64,000 nucleotides of DNA from an uncultured Ruminococcus sp. (GCA_902786345.1 CADACB010000004.1:1-64000), one strand, 5' to 3'; positions 9,735 to 19,718 are shown, numbered from the stretch's first letter. The notes: generated from the letters alone by a model not told the origin. Numbers and translations: made by a program.

Positions 9735-11009
9735 ATGGGAATGACAATGTCACAAAAAATACTTGCTGCACACGCTGGTCTTGAGACAGTAAAGCCTGGT
9801 CAGCTTATTGAAGCAAGGCTTGATATGGTTCTCGGAAATGATATTACATCACCGGTTGCCATAAATGTTTTCAATGACGGCAAGGCACAGAATGTGTTTG
9901 ATAACACAAAAATCGCAATGGTTATGGATCACTTCACTCCGAACAAGGATATTAAGGCAGCTGAGCAATGCAAGCAGGTGCGTCAGTTTGCCGACAAATA
10001 TGATATAAAGAACTTTTATGATGTAGGTCAGATGGGAATAGAGCATTCTCTTCTGCCGGAAAAAGGACTTGTAGGCCCAGGTACACTGTGTATAGGCGCG
10101 GATTCACATACATGTACATATGGAGCTTTAGGTGCTTTTTCAACAGGTGTTGGTTCTACCGATATGGCGGCAGGTATGATTAGCGGCAAAACGTGGTTTA
10201 AAGTACCTTCTGCAATTAAATTCAACCTTATAAATAAGCCTGCGAAATTTATCAGCGGTAAGGATATTATACTTCATATTATCGGTATGATAGGTGTGGA
10301 CGGTGCTCTTTACAGATCAATGGAATTTTTCGGAGACGGTCTTAGGTATCTTTCAATAGATGACAGGCTTTGTATTGCAAATATGGCTATTGAAGCAGGT
10401 GCAAAGAATGGTATATTCCCTGTTGATGATATAACAAGAGAATATATAAAGGACAGATTCAAGGGTAAAGCTGTGGAATATTGTGCCGATCCCGACGCTG
10501 AATATGACGAGGAATATACTATAGACCTTTCAGCACTTCGTCCTACAGTGGCGTTTCCTCATCTTCCGGAAAACGCAAGAACTGTTGATCAGATTGGTGA
10601 AACAGAAGTAAAGATAGATCAGGCAGTTATCGGCTCATGTACAAACGGCAGAATATCCGATCTTAGAGCAGCAGCAGATATATTAAGAGGCAAAAAGGTT
10701 GCCAAGGGTGTGAGATGTATTATAATTCCGAGTACACAGAGCGTATATCTTCAGGCAATGCACGAAGGTCTTTTTGATATATTTATTGAAGCAGGTGCAG
10801 TTGTTTCCACACCGACCTGCGGTCCGTGTCTTGGGGGACATATGGGTATACTTGCAAAGGGAGAACGTGCAATTTCCACTACAAACAGAAACTTTGTCGG
10901 AAGAATGGGACACGTTGAATCAGAGGTATACCTTGCAAGTCCTGCTGTTGCGGCCGCAAGTGCAGTAACAGGCTATATCAGCGATCCTGCAAGGGTATGT
11001 CAGAAATAA
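9735..11009 (+). CDS. leuC: 3-isopropylmalate dehydratase large subunit
   Basis: Isomerises 2- to 3-isopropylmalate in leucine synthesis, together with LeuD, using a [4Fe-4S] cluster. The 424-residue protein contains the aconitase-family signatures: HTCTYGALG, the first cluster cysteine in IGSCTNGR and the other two in TCGPCLGGH. Its length matches the shorter archaeal/clostridial LeuC type. AGGAGG lies 9 nt before the ATG. It overlaps no gene, and the leuD ribosome site directly follows its stop. leuA and leuB are not in the window, so a related hydroxyacid dehydratase role is possible but less likely. Confidence 0.9.
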   Translation: MGMTMSQKILAAHAGLETVKPGQLIEARLDMVLGNDITSPVAINVFNDGKAQNVFDNTKIAMVMDHFTPNKDIKAAEQCKQVRQFADKYDIKNFYDVGQMGIEHSLLPEKGLVGPGTLCIGADSHTCTYGALGAFSTGVGSTDMAAGMISGKTWFKVPSAIKFNLINKPAKFISGKDIILHIIGMIGVDGALYRSMEFFGDGLRYLSIDDRLCIANMAIEAGAKNGIFPVDDITREYIKDRFKGKAVEYCADPDAEYDEEYTIDLSALRPTVAFPHLPENARTVDQIGETEVKIDQAVIGSCTNGRISDLRAAADILRGKKVAKGVRCIIIPSTQSVYLQAMHEGLFDIFIEAGAVVSTPTCGPCLGGHMGILAKGERAISTTNRNFVGRMGHVESEVYLASPAVAAASAVTGYISDPARVCQK

Positions 11010-11026
11010 GAGGGAGGTATATGCAT

Positions 11027-11515
11027 ATGAAAGCACAGGGAACTGTACATAAATACGGAGATAACGTGGATACCGATGTTATAATTCCTGCAAGGTATTT
11101 GAATACAAGCTCACATAAGGAGCTTGCCTCACATTGTATGGAGGATATTGATATTGACTTTACCAAAAGGGTAAAGGAAGGAGACATAATGGTAGCCGAG
11201 AAGAATTTTGGCTGCGGCTCATCACGTGAGCACGCCCCGATTGCTATAAAGGCATCAGGAATAAGCTGTGTTATAGCATCAACCTTTGCACGCATATTCT
11301 ACAGAAATGCGATAAATATCGGACTTCCTATACTTGAATGTGATGAGGCAGCAAAAGATATTAAGGCAGGAGAGCAGGTGGCAATAGATTTCGATACCGG
11401 AATCATAACTAACCTTACAACCGGAAAAGAATATCAGGCTGAGCCGTTTCCACCATTTATACAGGAGATAATCTCTGACGGCGGTCTTATAAAGCACGTA
11501 ACAAAAAATACCTGA
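11027..11515 (+). CDS. leuD: 3-isopropylmalate dehydratase small subunit
   Basis: Small 'swivel' subunit of isopropylmalate isomerase. The 162-residue protein begins [17 protein letters not shown] and holds the family core NTDVI-like [12 protein letters not shown] and [12 protein letters not shown], which bind substrate. The second ATG (11027) is chosen: GGAGG is 8-9 nt before it, whereas the ATG at 11021 is only 3 nt away. It begins 17 nt after leuC and is followed by a strong terminator, so the operon is just leuCD. Confidence 0.92.
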   Translation: MKAQGTVHKYGDNVDTDVIIPARYLNTSSHKELASHCMEDIDIDFTKRVKEGDIMVAEKNFGCGSSREHAPIAIKASGISCVIASTFARIFYRNAINIGLPILECDEAAKDIKAGEQVAIDFDTGIITNLTTGKEYQAEPFPPFIQEIISDGGLIKHVTKNT

Positions 11516-11544
11516 AAGCTTATAAATCAATAAAGATGTATATA

Positions 11545-11583
11545 AAAACCGATGAAGGATGTTAAAACTTCATCGGTTTTTAT
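11545..11583. terminator. Terminator of leuCD
   Basis: AAAACCGATGAAG (11545-11557) pairs with CTTCATCGGTTTT (11568-11580), followed by TATATT. A 13-bp stem with an A/T-flanked structure. Confidence 0.88.
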
Positions 11584-11658
11584 ATTATTTTCTGCAAAAT
11601 ATGATTGATTTATGGCTTTATCTATATGATAATATTATATAAAAGGGGAGGACTGTGA

Positions 11659-12549
11659 ATGTTAAAAAGAAATTACGTGTTAAAGTTGATTGTTGAGTTT
11701 TTGGGTGCAGGTGTTGGGGCAGTTATAGCCGCATTTGCTATAGAGGAATTTCTTGTTCCATGTACGATACTTGATGGTGGTGTTGTGGGAATAGGTATTA
11801 TGGTCAATAATCTTACAGGCATACCACTGAGTGTACTTACGGTCGTGCTGAATATTCCGTTTATTATAATAGGTGCAAGAAAGATGGGGAGAATGTTCAT
11901 TGTCAAGGCAGCATATTCCATGCTTGTGTTTTCGATGTTTCTTGATGTGTTCAAGCCTATGGTCAATGCAACTGAGGATTACCTTCTTGCTGTATCCTTC
12001 GGAGGAGTTATTCTCGGAGCAGGAGCAGGTCTCGTGATACGTTTCGGAGGGTGTCTTGACGGTACTGAAACAGTTGCAATATTGCTGAATAAAAAATTCA
12101 AGCTGCCCGTAGGACAAACGGTTTTGATCTTTAATGTTATAATTTTTGCGGTTGCAGGCTTTGTTTTTGGTCTTGACAGGGCAATGTACAGCTTGCTTAC
12201 TTATTTCATAACCTCTAAGGTGCTTGATATTGTAGAATCAGGTATGGAGCAGACAAAGGCGGCTATGATAATAACGAATGACGCAAAGGAGATCTCTGAA
12301 AAAATATATGAGAATCTTGGAAGAACCGTAACTATAATGGAGGGTGAGGGACTGGTCAGCGGCAAAAAGGTCGTGCTTTACTGCGTACTGACAAGATTTG
12401 AGATACACGAGCTTAAAGATATTATAAAAAATATTGACTCATCAGCCTTTATTGCAGTAAGTGATGTTTCTGAGATAATAGGAAATCACGTTAAAAAAAC
12501 AGGCAGCCTTCATACAGAGGCGGCAAACGCAGATAACGAAAAGCAGTAA
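11659..12549 (+). CDS. YitT family membrane protein
   Basis: A 296-residue integral membrane protein with about five to six hydrophobic segments in residues 1-195 (DUF161/YitT_membrane, including ILDGGVVGIGIMVNNLTGIP and FGGCLDGTETVAILLNKK). A soluble C-terminal DUF2179 domain follows (KAAMIITNDAKEISEKIYE, then GLVSGKKVVLYCVLTRFE). Proteins of this family are often called transporters, but no substrate is established from sequence. GGGGAGG lies 7 nt before the ATG. It stands alone between leuCD and the BlaI-like regulator. Confidence 0.9.
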   Translation: MLKRNYVLKLIVEFLGAGVGAVIAAFAIEEFLVPCTILDGGVVGIGIMVNNLTGIPLSVLTVVLNIPFIIIGARKMGRMFIVKAAYSMLVFSMFLDVFKPMVNATEDYLLAVSFGGVILGAGAGLVIRFGGCLDGTETVAILLNKKFKLPVGQTVLIFNVIIFAVAGFVFGLDRAMYSLLTYFITSKVLDIVESGMEQTKAAMIITNDAKEISEKIYENLGRTVTIMEGEGLVSGKKVVLYCVLTRFEIHELKDIIKNIDSSAFIAVSDVSEIIGNHVKKTGSLHTEAANADNEKQ

Positions 12550-12676
12550 GCCATACACAGATGAACAATATGTTTTAAGAAAACTTCCTTTATGATTGGA
12601 TGCAAAGGGGAGTTTTGCTAGTGATTGTGCATAAGAATCTGCACAGAATTTTTATGGTAAAATTTTCCGTAGATGC

Positions 12677-12705
12677 TTGACAATATATTCTACAAATTGT
12701 AGAAT
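12677..12705 (+). promoter_or_regulatory. Promoter of the blaI-blaR1-like operon
   Basis: TTGACA (12677-12682), a 17-bp spacer and TAGAAT (12700-12705). The whole core is covered by the palindromic operator, so a bound repressor would block RNA polymerase. Confidence 0.8.
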
Positions 12706-12710
12706 ATATT
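12682..12710. promoter_or_regulatory. BlaI-type operator 1
   Basis: A perfect inverted repeat of 14 bp per arm (AATATATTCTACAA, centre A, then the reverse complement). It carries the TACA/TGTA core typical of BlaI/MecI/CopY operators and lies across the spacer and -10 element. Confidence 0.85.
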
Positions 12711-12714
12711 TATA

Positions 12715-12727
12715 CTACATAATGTAG
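12715..12727. promoter_or_regulatory. BlaI-type operator 2
   Basis: CTACATAATGTAG, a 13-bp palindrome with the same CTACA/TGTAG core, lies 4 bp after operator 1 and ends 1 nt before the first ATG of the regulator. Two tandem dyads are usual for BlaI/MecI systems. Confidence 0.75.
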
Positions 12728-12728
12728 A

Positions 12729-13109
12729 ATGGATGGGATGATGTTGAACGGACTGAAAAAGGGAACGGCTGAGTCTGTATTTGCCGATATTATATGGGCT
12801 AACGAGCCTATAAGCTCAAGGGAACTATCTGAAAAAAGTGAGCTGCTTCTCGGTTGGAAAAAAACAACATCCTTTACCGTGTTGAAGAGACTTTGCAACA
12901 AGGGAATATTTCAGAATCTTAAGGGAATGGTTACATCACTGATTTCCAGAAATGATTACTATTCTATGCAGAGTGAGAAATTTGTTGATGAAAATTTTAA
13001 CGGTTCTTTGCCGGCTTTCCTGGCTGCATTCACCTCGCGAAAAAAACTGACTACCCAGGAGGTTGCTGAATTGAGGCGGCTGGTGGATGAATTCCAGGAG
13101 GAATTGTAA
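12729..13109 (+). CDS. BlaI/MecI/CopY family repressor
   Basis: A 126-residue winged-helix repressor. The DNA-binding part (about residues 8-75) includes VFADIIWANEPISSRELSE and WKKTTSFTVLKRLCNKG, where BlaI has 'WAYSTVKTLLxRLxxKG'. The C-terminal helices (LTTQEVAELRRLVDEF) form the dimerisation domain that BlaR1 signalling would cut or relieve. The start is uncertain: ATG at 12729 has no Shine-Dalgarno site, and ATGs at 12738 and 12741 have only a weak GGATGGG. The promoter predicts a very short leader. The stop overlaps the next start (TAATG), so the two are translationally coupled. Confidence 0.88.
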   Translation: MDGMMLNGLKKGTAESVFADIIWANEPISSRELSEKSELLLGWKKTTSFTVLKRLCNKGIFQNLKGMVTSLISRNDYYSMQSEKFVDENFNGSLPAFLAAFTSRKKLTTQEVAELRRLVDEFQEEL

Positions 13110-15682
13110 TGAAGGCTGTTTTTCTTTTAATTCTTAATAACAGCATTGCTACTGTTCCTGTGATATTGCTTGTTTTGCTGATGCATTTTTTTCTAAAAAA
13201 GATACCGAAAAAATTTATGCTTCTTATATGGGCTGTTGCTGCAATAAGGCTTATAGTGCCTTTTCCGTCAATCAGTGTAGATTCAATGATGAATGTGAAT
13301 TCGGAATCTGAGAAAAAAACTGAGATCATTTTTCAGGAAACGGAAGAAAAACAGACGAATGATATATTTCAGAATGAAGTAACAGCTACCGACAGTATAA
13401 GTGAGGATGTTGAAAAGAACTATAGCAGTAAACCGATAACTCAGACAAATGAGGTGCATAAGGCTGAAAATTCTCAGGTCAATACCGTAATCTCTGATAA
13501 AAGCTTTGAGATGCAGACAGCTGAACAGTCTGACGTTCAGGAAGTTTCAGGTGAATTCAAGGCGGAAATTAACAGTAATATATTATGGAATCTGTCAGTA
13601 GTGTGGATATTGGGAATTGCGGCAGTTATAATATATGCTGTTGTGAGTTGCGTAAGGCTCAGAATAAGGCTAAGAGGTTCAAAAAGGCTGAATGATAATG
13701 TATTCAGATGTAATAATATTGACAGTCCGTTTGTTATAGGAGTCTTAAGACCCTTAATATATCTTCCGTCAACGCTTGCCGAAACAGATGTGAAAAGTGT
13801 TCTGCTTCACGAAAATGCACATATAAGGCATTGTGATCATATAATAAAACTTGCTGCTTTTGTTTTGTTGATGGTATATTGGTTTGATCCGTTTATATGG
13901 CTTTCGTATATAATTTTCGGAAGAGATCTGGAACTTGCTTGTGACGAAAGAGTAATTAAAAAGTGCGGCAGCGGTATAAAAAAAGAGTATTCAACTGCCC
14001 TGATAAACTGCAGTGTGCCCAGAGAGCTTAACGGTTTTTCAACGCTTGCCTTCGGAGAAAAGGCAGTAAAGGAACGGGTGATCAATGTGCTTGGATATAA
14101 GAAGCCTACTTTTTTAACAATGGTCATTGGTTTCACAGCATCAGCGCTTGTTTTAGCAGCCTGTGTAGTATCTGATCAGGTTACTGTTTCAGAGACAGAG
14201 AGCGTTGCTGACACAGAAGCCTCTGAGGTTATTTCTGTGCAGGATGAGGAATTTGAACAGCTTTTAAAGGATGTTTATAAAATGGTTCCTTCCGAAGAAC
14301 TTCACATCAAGGGTGAATCATTTGAAAATATAACAAAGGATATAATTTATGATGCCTTTGACCTTATGTATGACGTCATTTACGGAGACCTTAGTGCGGA
14401 TGAGATCAATGAACAAAAAGATAGGATATGCGCTGCTATAGATGCTCACCCTTATCTGGAAGAAAATTTTAAAACGGAGTTAAGAAAAAACTTTCTCAGC
14501 GGAATTGAATATTATACGTTTACACCGGAACAAACCAAGGGTTTGAGCAATGAGGAAATAACTCAGATGAAAGAGAAAATGATAGAAAAAAGGATGGAAG
14601 AACAGGGACATGGTGGTTATTTTGGTTATGTTTCAACACGAAAACCGTCAATGCAACGAAATGAAATGCATAAAAGATATGTTGTTTTTTCTGAACTGAG
14701 TCCTCATCGTTCTATATGGGAATGGTTCAGCTTTGAAGCTTTTTTTACTTCAGATCAAATGCACGCAACACTTGAGAATGTAATGGACTGTATCGAAAAA
14801 GCAGGAAGTGAAGGGGAAAACGAAGAAGATGTTTTTGATTATCTGATTTCTTTGCTTGTAGAGTACACTTTTGATTATGGCTTTTCAGGAAGCGGTGCAT
14901 ACGGGTATAGAAATATGATACTCAAAGGGAAAGATGAGTGGGTGACTTTATCAGGTGATATTGTATATCATCGCTATGATGCTGAAACAGATAAGATCTA
15001 CAGTCAGTTTTTATACCGCCAAATCAATACTATATACCCTGAATTGAATGATGATGAATTTTTGATGTATTACAGCGGAAAAAAGTACTCAAAAATACCG
15101 CATATTGATAAAAACAAGAAGGCACCTGATGAGCTTACGGTTTCTGACGGAACTCTTAAACGGGTGAAATATATACCAAAGAACATTCTCAAAAATCTAA
15201 TAAAAGAGGTAAAAAAATATTTTCCTGATATAACACAGGAACAGCTTGACCGTTATATTCTGTTCAAAGATGCAATTTACAGTTCGGGCGAAAGCTACCC
15301 TTATCTGGAAAGCGTGATAGTAGGTGAGACTGACCCGTCTATTCCCAAACTTACACTTGAAAAAATGAAGCAGATCATAAAGGAAAGCAAGGAAAACCCG
15401 AATGTCAGACCAAAGATAAAACATTATGACGACGAACTTCATGATGAATCATATGTCGGGCATTACATAATGATGGAATTGGATAAAGCTCAATATTATT
15501 GTGATGTATATACATTGAAAGAAAATGTATATTATCTTGACGGAAATACCGAAAATACACGCACTGAAGAGATTGTAGTAGATAAAAGCGGTGCGAAAGT
15601 GACTTACAACAAATATTCTGAAAACGGAGAAAAAATAAAGTCAGAGGTATTATTTGATGTGGGTTATACAGATAATGTTTGA
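13109..15682 (+). CDS. BlaR1-like M56 metallopeptidase sensor with large extra C-terminal domain
   Basis: An 857-residue membrane protease/sensor. The N-terminal part has helices near residues 3-30 and 35-55, a Gln/Glu/Ser-rich loop (about 60-155), a helix near 160-178, then the zinc motif HENAH (His234-His238) with DLELACDERV behind it, as in BlaR1/MecR1. The last membrane helix (FLTMVIGFTASALVLAACVV) is near residue 345. Instead of the about 250-residue penicillin-binding domain of BlaR1, about 500 hydrophilic residues follow with no SxxK/SxN/KTG pattern that I recognise. It presumably senses an outside signal and relieves the BlaI-like repressor. AGGAGG precedes the ATG, which overlaps the blaI stop. 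No beta-lactamase gene is nearby. Confidence 0.85.
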   Translation: MKAVFLLILNNSIATVPVILLVLLMHFFLKKIPKKFMLLIWAVAAIRLIVPFPSISVDSMMNVNSESEKKTEIIFQETEEKQTNDIFQNEVTATDSISEDVEKNYSSKPITQTNEVHKAENSQVNTVISDKSFEMQTAEQSDVQEVSGEFKAEINSNILWNLSVVWILGIAAVIIYAVVSCVRLRIRLRGSKRLNDNVFRCNNIDSPFVIGVLRPLIYLPSTLAETDVKSVLLHENAHIRHCDHIIKLAAFVLLMVYWFDPFIWLSYIIFGRDLELACDERVIKKCGSGIKKEYSTALINCSVPRELNGFSTLAFGEKAVKERVINVLGYKKPTFLTMVIGFTASALVLAACVVSDQVTVSETESVADTEASEVISVQDEEFEQLLKDVYKMVPSEELHIKGESFENITKDIIYDAFDLMYDVIYGDLSADEINEQKDRICAAIDAHPYLEENFKTELRKNFLSGIEYYTFTPEQTKGLSNEEITQMKEKMIEKRMEEQGHGGYFGYVSTRKPSMQRNEMHKRYVVFSELSPHRSIWEWFSFEAFFTSDQMHATLENVMDCIEKAGSEGENEEDVFDYLISLLVEYTFDYGFSGSGAYGYRNMILKGKDEWVTLSGDIVYHRYDAETDKIYSQFLYRQINTIYPELNDDEFLMYYSGKKYSKIPHIDKNKKAPDELTVSDGTLKRVKYIPKNILKNLIKEVKKYFPDITQEQLDRYILFKDAIYSSGESYPYLESVIVGETDPSIPKLTLEKMKQIIKESKENPNVRPKIKHYDDELHDESYVGHYIMMELDKAQYYCDVYTLKENVYYLDGNTENTRTEEIVVDKSGAKVTYNKYSENGEKIKSEVLFDVGYTDNV

Positions 15683-15724
15683 TAATAAGTATTAATTACT
15701 TTCTGGAAATAATATCCTGCAAAG

Positions 15725-15757
15725 AAGGCACTGCATAATCTGTGGTGCTTTTTTTGC
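15725..15757 (+). terminator. Probable terminator of the BlaR1-like gene
   Basis: AAGGCAC pairs with GTGCTTT (one G-T wobble) around a 13-nt loop and is followed by a T-run. Confidence 0.6.
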
Positions 15758-15936
15758 ACAAGCGTTGCTAAGGCTCTTTTAAAAGGCTGATAGGTAAAAA
15801 GGTATTATCAGTCGGACTTCAGCTTGTGAATTGTTTCAGATAAGTATAAACTTTGATGAACGGTTTCAAAGTAGTTCAGGCAGTCAGATAAGACTATCAT
15901 TTCAATTATAAGATCTCATTGTAAATATTGTCCAAA

Positions 15937-15980
15937 ACAAAAATTGCACGACAGCATATCAGCCGCCGTGCAATTTTTGT
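15937..15980. terminator. Terminator of metK
   Basis: A 14-bp stem (ACAAAAATTGCACG at 15937-15950 with CGTGCAATTTTTGT at 15967-15980) starts 4 nt past the metK stop on the minus strand. The A/T arms would supply the U-tract. Confidence 0.88.
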
Positions 15981-15983
15981 ATA

Positions 15984-17177
15984 TTAACGGTATTTTTCTA
16001 TTGTTGAAAGAAGCTCTTCAGTTTTGTCTGTTTTCTCCCATGATACATCAAGGTCTTCACGCCCCATATGACCGTATGCTGCAAGTTGTCTGTAAATTGG
16101 CTTATCAAGCTCCAGATTCTTGATTATTGCAGCAGGGCGAAGGTCGAATACGGTATCAACGGCTTTTGCGAGTATTTCATCAGATACAACACCTGTGCCG
16201 AAGGTATCAATCATAACCGAAACAGGCTTTGCTACTCCGATAGCATAGGAAAGCTGTATCTCGCATTTTGAAGCAAGCTTTGCGGCTACAATATTCTTTG
16301 CTGCATATCGTGCGGCATAGGCTGCACTTCTGTCAACTTTTGTCGGGTCTTTTCCCGAAAATGCGCCGCCGCCGTGACGTGAATAACCGCCGTATGTGTC
16401 AACAATTATCTTTCTGCCTGTCAGACCTGTGTCGCCGGCAGGGCCGCCTATTACAAAACGTCCGGTAGGATTAACAAGGATTTTTGTGTTATCGTCCAAA
16501 AGCTTCTTTGGAATGACAGGTTCTATTACATATTTTTTTAGATCTGCACGTATAGTATCTATATCGGCATCCTCTGAATGCTGTGTTGATATAAGAACGG
16601 TGTCTATTCTTACGGGCTTGTTGTTCTCATCGTATTCAACAGTTACCTGAGTTTTTCCGTCAGGACGAAGGTAAGGGAGTGTGTTGTTCTTACGCACCTT
16701 TGCAAGATGTTTTGCAAGCTTATGAGCAAGAGAAATGGGCAGAGGCATCAGTTCAGGTGTTTCATCACACGCATAGCCGAACATAATTCCCTGATCTCCT
16801 GCACCGGTACGGTTGAGCTTATCTTCCTCGCCGTCACGGTACTCGAATGATTTATTAACGCCCATTGCTATGTCTGGAGACTGTGTATTGATAAATGATC
16901 TTATTTTGCATGTATTGCCGTCAAATCCGCTTTCAGGGCTGTTATAGCCGATTGAATTGATTACATCTCTTGCGGTTTTCTCAACGTTGATTTCTGCTTT
17001 GGTTGAAATTTCTCCCATTATATTGATAATGCCGGCTGCTGCTGTGACTTCACAGGCAACGTGAGCTTTTGGATCCTGTCTGAGTATTTCGTCAAGAACC
17101 GCATCAGAGATCTGATCGCACATTTTGTCTGGATGTCCTTCTGTTACTGATTCGGATGTAAAAAGATAGTGTGCCAT
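15984..17177 (-). CDS. metK: S-adenosylmethionine synthetase
   Basis: Makes S-adenosylmethionine from methionine and ATP. The 397-residue protein has the family signatures near the N-terminus ([13 protein letters not shown], residues 6-18), [12 protein letters not shown] and the glycine-rich [18 protein letters not shown] loop. AAAGGA lies 8 nt before the ATG. A SAM-I riboswitch and its terminator precede it, so the product represses its own synthesis. It is monocistronic with a strong terminator. Confidence 0.97.
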   Translation of the reverse strand: MAHYLFTSESVTEGHPDKMCDQISDAVLDEILRQDPKAHVACEVTAAAGIINIMGEISTKAEINVEKTARDVINSIGYNSPESGFDGNTCKIRSFINTQSPDIAMGVNKSFEYRDGEEDKLNRTGAGDQGIMFGYACDETPELMPLPISLAHKLAKHLAKVRKNNTLPYLRPDGKTQVTVEYDENNKPVRIDTVLISTQHSEDADIDTIRADLKKYVIEPVIPKKLLDDNTKILVNPTGRFVIGGPAGDTGLTGRKIIVDTYGGYSRHGGGAFSGKDPTKVDRSAAYAARYAAKNIVAAKLASKCEIQLSYAIGVAKPVSVMIDTFGTGVVSDEILAKAVDTVFDLRPAAIIKNLELDKPIYRQLAAYGHMGREDLDVSWEKTDKTEELLSTIEKYR

Positions 17178-17204
17178 TTTTATTGTCCTTTCTGTTCCTA
17201 TCCG

Positions 17205-17234
17205 TAAAAAAGCCGTCCGGTTTACCGAACGGCT
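17205..17234 (-). terminator. SAM-riboswitch-controlled terminator
   Basis: On the minus strand AGCCGTTCGG pairs with CCGGACGGCT around TAAA, followed by TTTTTTAC. It lies between the SAM-I aptamer and metK. Confidence 0.92.
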
Positions 17235-17242
17235 GTAATATT

Positions 17243-17345
17243 GCTCATCTTTCGGTTACACCGCAGGAATTAGCACCTTACTTTGTTTTAAAAGCAGGTT
17301 GCCGGACGTCACAGGGCCTGTTCCCTCAGTCACTCCGGATAAGTT
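17243..17345 (-). promoter_or_regulatory. SAM-I (S-box) riboswitch
   Basis: The minus strand carries the S-box core in order: CTTATC..GGAGTGACTGAGGGA, CAGGCCCTGTGACGTCCGGCAACC, AAGGTGCTAATTCC and GATGAG near the 3' end closing P1. It precedes metK and a terminator, the classic arrangement for SAM-dependent shut-off. Confidence 0.95.
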
Positions 17346-17350
17346 ATATA

Positions 17351-17836
17351 ATATTTAATTTCAAGAAAATTATAACATTCAGAAAGTATTATGTCAATGA
17401 AAAATGTCAGAGTAAAAAAGTTTGTGTCTTTTAAATAAAAATTATGTTGAAAATGGAAGGTTTCGGTATTTATTGAATATTTGTTTTTGTTGTTTTGAAC
17501 AGGTGTTTTAATATATATTATTTTTCGGCAGGCATAAAATTCTTATAGATTTTTTTAATTACATTGTATTTCTTGTGAGCATAAGTAAACATAAACGCGA
17601 ATTTGGTGCAGCAGTCGCTGTTAATTATGACACGAAAATCAATTTTTAAAATATGACAGTTGAAATTTTGCGAACTCTTCTTTTTAAAATTATTTAATGA
17701 GCTTACAACTACAGATCCGGAAAATATTCAGCGGTTTAGGAAAGGTATATGTGGCAATCCCCCTTTTTTCGCTGGAAAAGTTTTTGCCTCATGTAACATC
17801 CCCAACTACACTGATTTTTATTCAATTTTTAAGGAG
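17351..17836. other. Gene-free AT-rich gap
   Basis: About 480 bp between the metK riboswitch and the ylxM-ffh promoter. I see no supported gene, RNA or repeat. A 67-codon frame at 17660-17863 has no family resemblance and runs into the promoter, so it is not called. Confidence 0.6.
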
Positions 17837-17840
17837 GGTA

Positions 17841-17869
17841 TTGACAAAGTAAGGAGGATATAGTATAAT
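17841..17869 (+). promoter_or_regulatory. Consensus promoter of the ylxM-ffh operon
   Basis: TTGACA (17841-17846), exactly 17 bp, TATAAT (17864-17869): a perfect sigma-A consensus. It is the strongest promoter seen in the window. Confidence 0.92.
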
Positions 17870-17878
17870 CTAAAAGCA

Positions 17879-17935
17879 GTGTAAAGCTAAAGGCTTTACA
17901 CAATGGCGAAATAAGGGATATGATAAAGCATATCC
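17879..17935 (+). promoter_or_regulatory. Two leader hairpins before ylxM
   Basis: GTGTAAAGC/GCTTTACAC (17879-17901, 5-nt loop) and GGATATG/CATATCC (17916-17935) form two stem-loops at the very 5' end of the transcript, ahead of the GGAGG site at 17941. They may stabilise the mRNA; there is no T-tract. Confidence 0.6.
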
Positions 17936-17954
17936 GCAGCGGAGGTTATGCTGT

Positions 17955-18320
17955 ATGTCAAAGAATTTTGAGGTTTCCGCATTGCTGGATTATTACGGTA
18001 TGCTTCTGACGGATAAACAGCGTGAGGCGGTTGAGCTGTATTATAATGAAGATCTTTCGCTTGGTGAGATAGCTGAAAATCTCGATATTTCAAGGCAGGG
18101 AGTGCGTGACAGCGTTAAACGTGCTGAGGCGGTGCTCTTTGAGGCTGAGGAAAAGCTTGGCCTTCTGAAAAAGAACAGGGAAATACACGAACATCTTGAT
18201 GAGATAAGACGAAATATCGATATAATAGATGAGCTTAATATAAAAAGATACCGCTCAAATGATATAAATGAAAGCATAAAGGTTATCCTTAAGGAGCTTG
18301 AAATGCTTAACGAACTGTGA
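17955..18320 (+). CDS. ylxM: YlxM family DNA-binding/SRP-associated protein
   Basis: A 121-residue helix-turn-helix protein of the YlxM/p13 family (UPF0122), coded before ffh in most Firmicutes and reported in streptococci to affect signal recognition particle activity. The sigma-70-region-4-like HTH is visible (LTDKQREAVELYYNEDLSL, then GEIAENLDISRQGVRDSVKRA). A charged C-terminal helix follows. GGAGG lies 9 nt before the ATG. It ends 12 nt before ffh. Confidence 0.92.
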   Translation: MSKNFEVSALLDYYGMLLTDKQREAVELYYNEDLSLGEIAENLDISRQGVRDSVKRAEAVLFEAEEKLGLLKKNREIHEHLDEIRRNIDIIDELNIKRYRSNDINESIKVILKELEMLNEL

Positions 18321-18332
18321 GGAGTGTGAGAT

Positions 18333-19718
18333 ATGGCATTTGAGGGACTTTCCGAAAAGCTGAGTGCAGCTTTTAAAAGACTGAGAAATAAAGGTAAGCT
18401 GACAGAGAGCGATGTTAAAAGTGCAATGCGTGAGGTTCGTATGGCACTGCTTGAGGCTGACGTTAACTATAAGGTGGCAAAGGATTTTACGGCAAAGGTT
18501 ACGGAACGTGCTGTTGGTGCGGATGTAATGGAAAGCCTTACTCCGGCACAGATGGTTATAAAGATAGTTAATGAGGAACTTACGGCTCTTATGGGTGCTG
18601 AGGAAACAAGACTGAATTTTGCGGGTAAGCCGCCCACAATTGTTATGATGTGTGGACTTCAGGGCTCAGGTAAAACAACTCATAGTGCAAAGCTTGCAAA
18701 AATGATGAAAAAGCAGGGACACCGTCCGCTGCTTGTTGCCTGCGATGTTTATAGACCTGCCGCAATTGAACAGCTGAAGGTTGTAGGCGGACAGGCTGGA
18801 GCTGCAGTTTTTGAAATGGGAAGAGAAGATCCTGTTACAATAGCCAGGTCAGCGGTTAAACACGCAAAAGATTACGGTAATGATATTGTTATTCTTGATA
18901 CGGCAGGACGTCTGCATATAGATGAAAAGCTTATGGATGAGCTTAAAAATATCAAGTCAGAGGTGAAGCCTGACGAGATATTGCTTGTTGTTGACTCAAT
19001 GACAGGTCAGGATGCTGTAAATGTTGCAAAGTCGTTTGACGATCTGCTCGATATAAGCGGCGTTATCCTTACCAAGCTTGACGGTGATACAAGAGGCGGT
19101 GCGGCACTTTCTGTAAGAGCAGTAACCGGTAAGCCAATAAAATTTGCAGGTATCGGTGAAAAGCTGGATGATCTTGAGGTTTTCCATCCTGACAGAATGG
19201 CGTCAAGAATACTCGGAATGGGTGATGTGCTGACTCTTATAGAGGATGCTGAAAATCGTCTGGATCAGAAAAAGGCCGAGGAAATGGCAAGAAAGTTCCA
19301 GCAGAATAAATTTGATATGAACGATCTTTATGAACAGCTTCAACAAATAAAGAAGATGGGTTCAATAAAAAATATCCTCTCAAAGCTTCCCGGAGTAGAC
19401 AAGCAGATAAGAGATATGGATTTTGACGATAGACAGATGGATCGTATCGGTGCGATAATTTCATCTATGACAAATAAGGAACGTGAGAATCCGGAAATCA
19501 TAAATGCACCGCGCAAACGCAGGATTGCAGCCGGCAGCGGTATGAAGGTTGAGGACGTCAATCGTCTGATGAAGCAGTTTGAGGAAATGCAGAAGTTTAT
19601 GAAGAGTATGAACTCAAGAAATAAGTTCGGCAAAAGAAAAAAGCTTCCCGGACTTGGAGGTATGCCTATGAATCAGAGTATGCTTCACGGCAAGGGAAGC
19701 AGCAAGCGTAAGAAATGA
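18333..19718 (+). CDS. ffh: Signal recognition particle protein Ffh
   Basis: The GTPase that binds signal sequences on nascent proteins and docks with FtsY at the membrane. The 461-residue protein has an N domain, a G domain with [15 protein letters not shown] (G1, about residues 107-121), DTAGRL (G3) and [10 protein letters not shown] (G4), and a Met-rich M domain (about 320-461) ending in a basic tail. GAGGAGTGTGAG lies before the ATG. It follows ylxM and precedes rpsP, the standard order. Confidence 0.97.
   Translation: MAFEGLSEKLSAAFKRLRNKGKLTESDVKSAMREVRMALLEADVNYKVAKDFTAKVTERAVGADVMESLTPAQMVIKIVNEELTALMGAEETRLNFAGKPPTIVMMCGLQGSGKTTHSAKLAKMMKKQGHRPLLVACDVYRPAAIEQLKVVGGQAGAAVFEMGREDPVTIARSAVKHAKDYGNDIVILDTAGRLHIDEKLMDELKNIKSEVKPDEILLVVDSMTGQDAVNVAKSFDDLLDISGVILTKLDGDTRGGAALSVRAVTGKPIKFAGIGEKLDDLEVFHPDRMASRILGMGDVLTLIEDAENRLDQKKAEEMARKFQQNKFDMNDLYEQLQQIKKMGSIKNILSKLPGVDKQIRDMDFDDRQMDRIGAIISSMTNKERENPEIINAPRKRRIAAGSGMKVEDVNRLMKQFEEMQKFMKSMNSRNKFGKRKKLPGLGGMPMNQSMLHGKGSSKRKK

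Noticed and set aside
12729..15682. Beta-lactam resistance locus
   Set aside because: The BlaI/BlaR1-like pair is present but no beta-lactamase or mecA-like gene is adjacent, and the sensor lacks a recognisable penicillin-binding domain.
17660..17863. 67-codon plus-strand frame in the metK-ylxM gap
   Set aside because: No ribosome site, no known motif, and its end overlaps the consensus promoter of ylxM-ffh.
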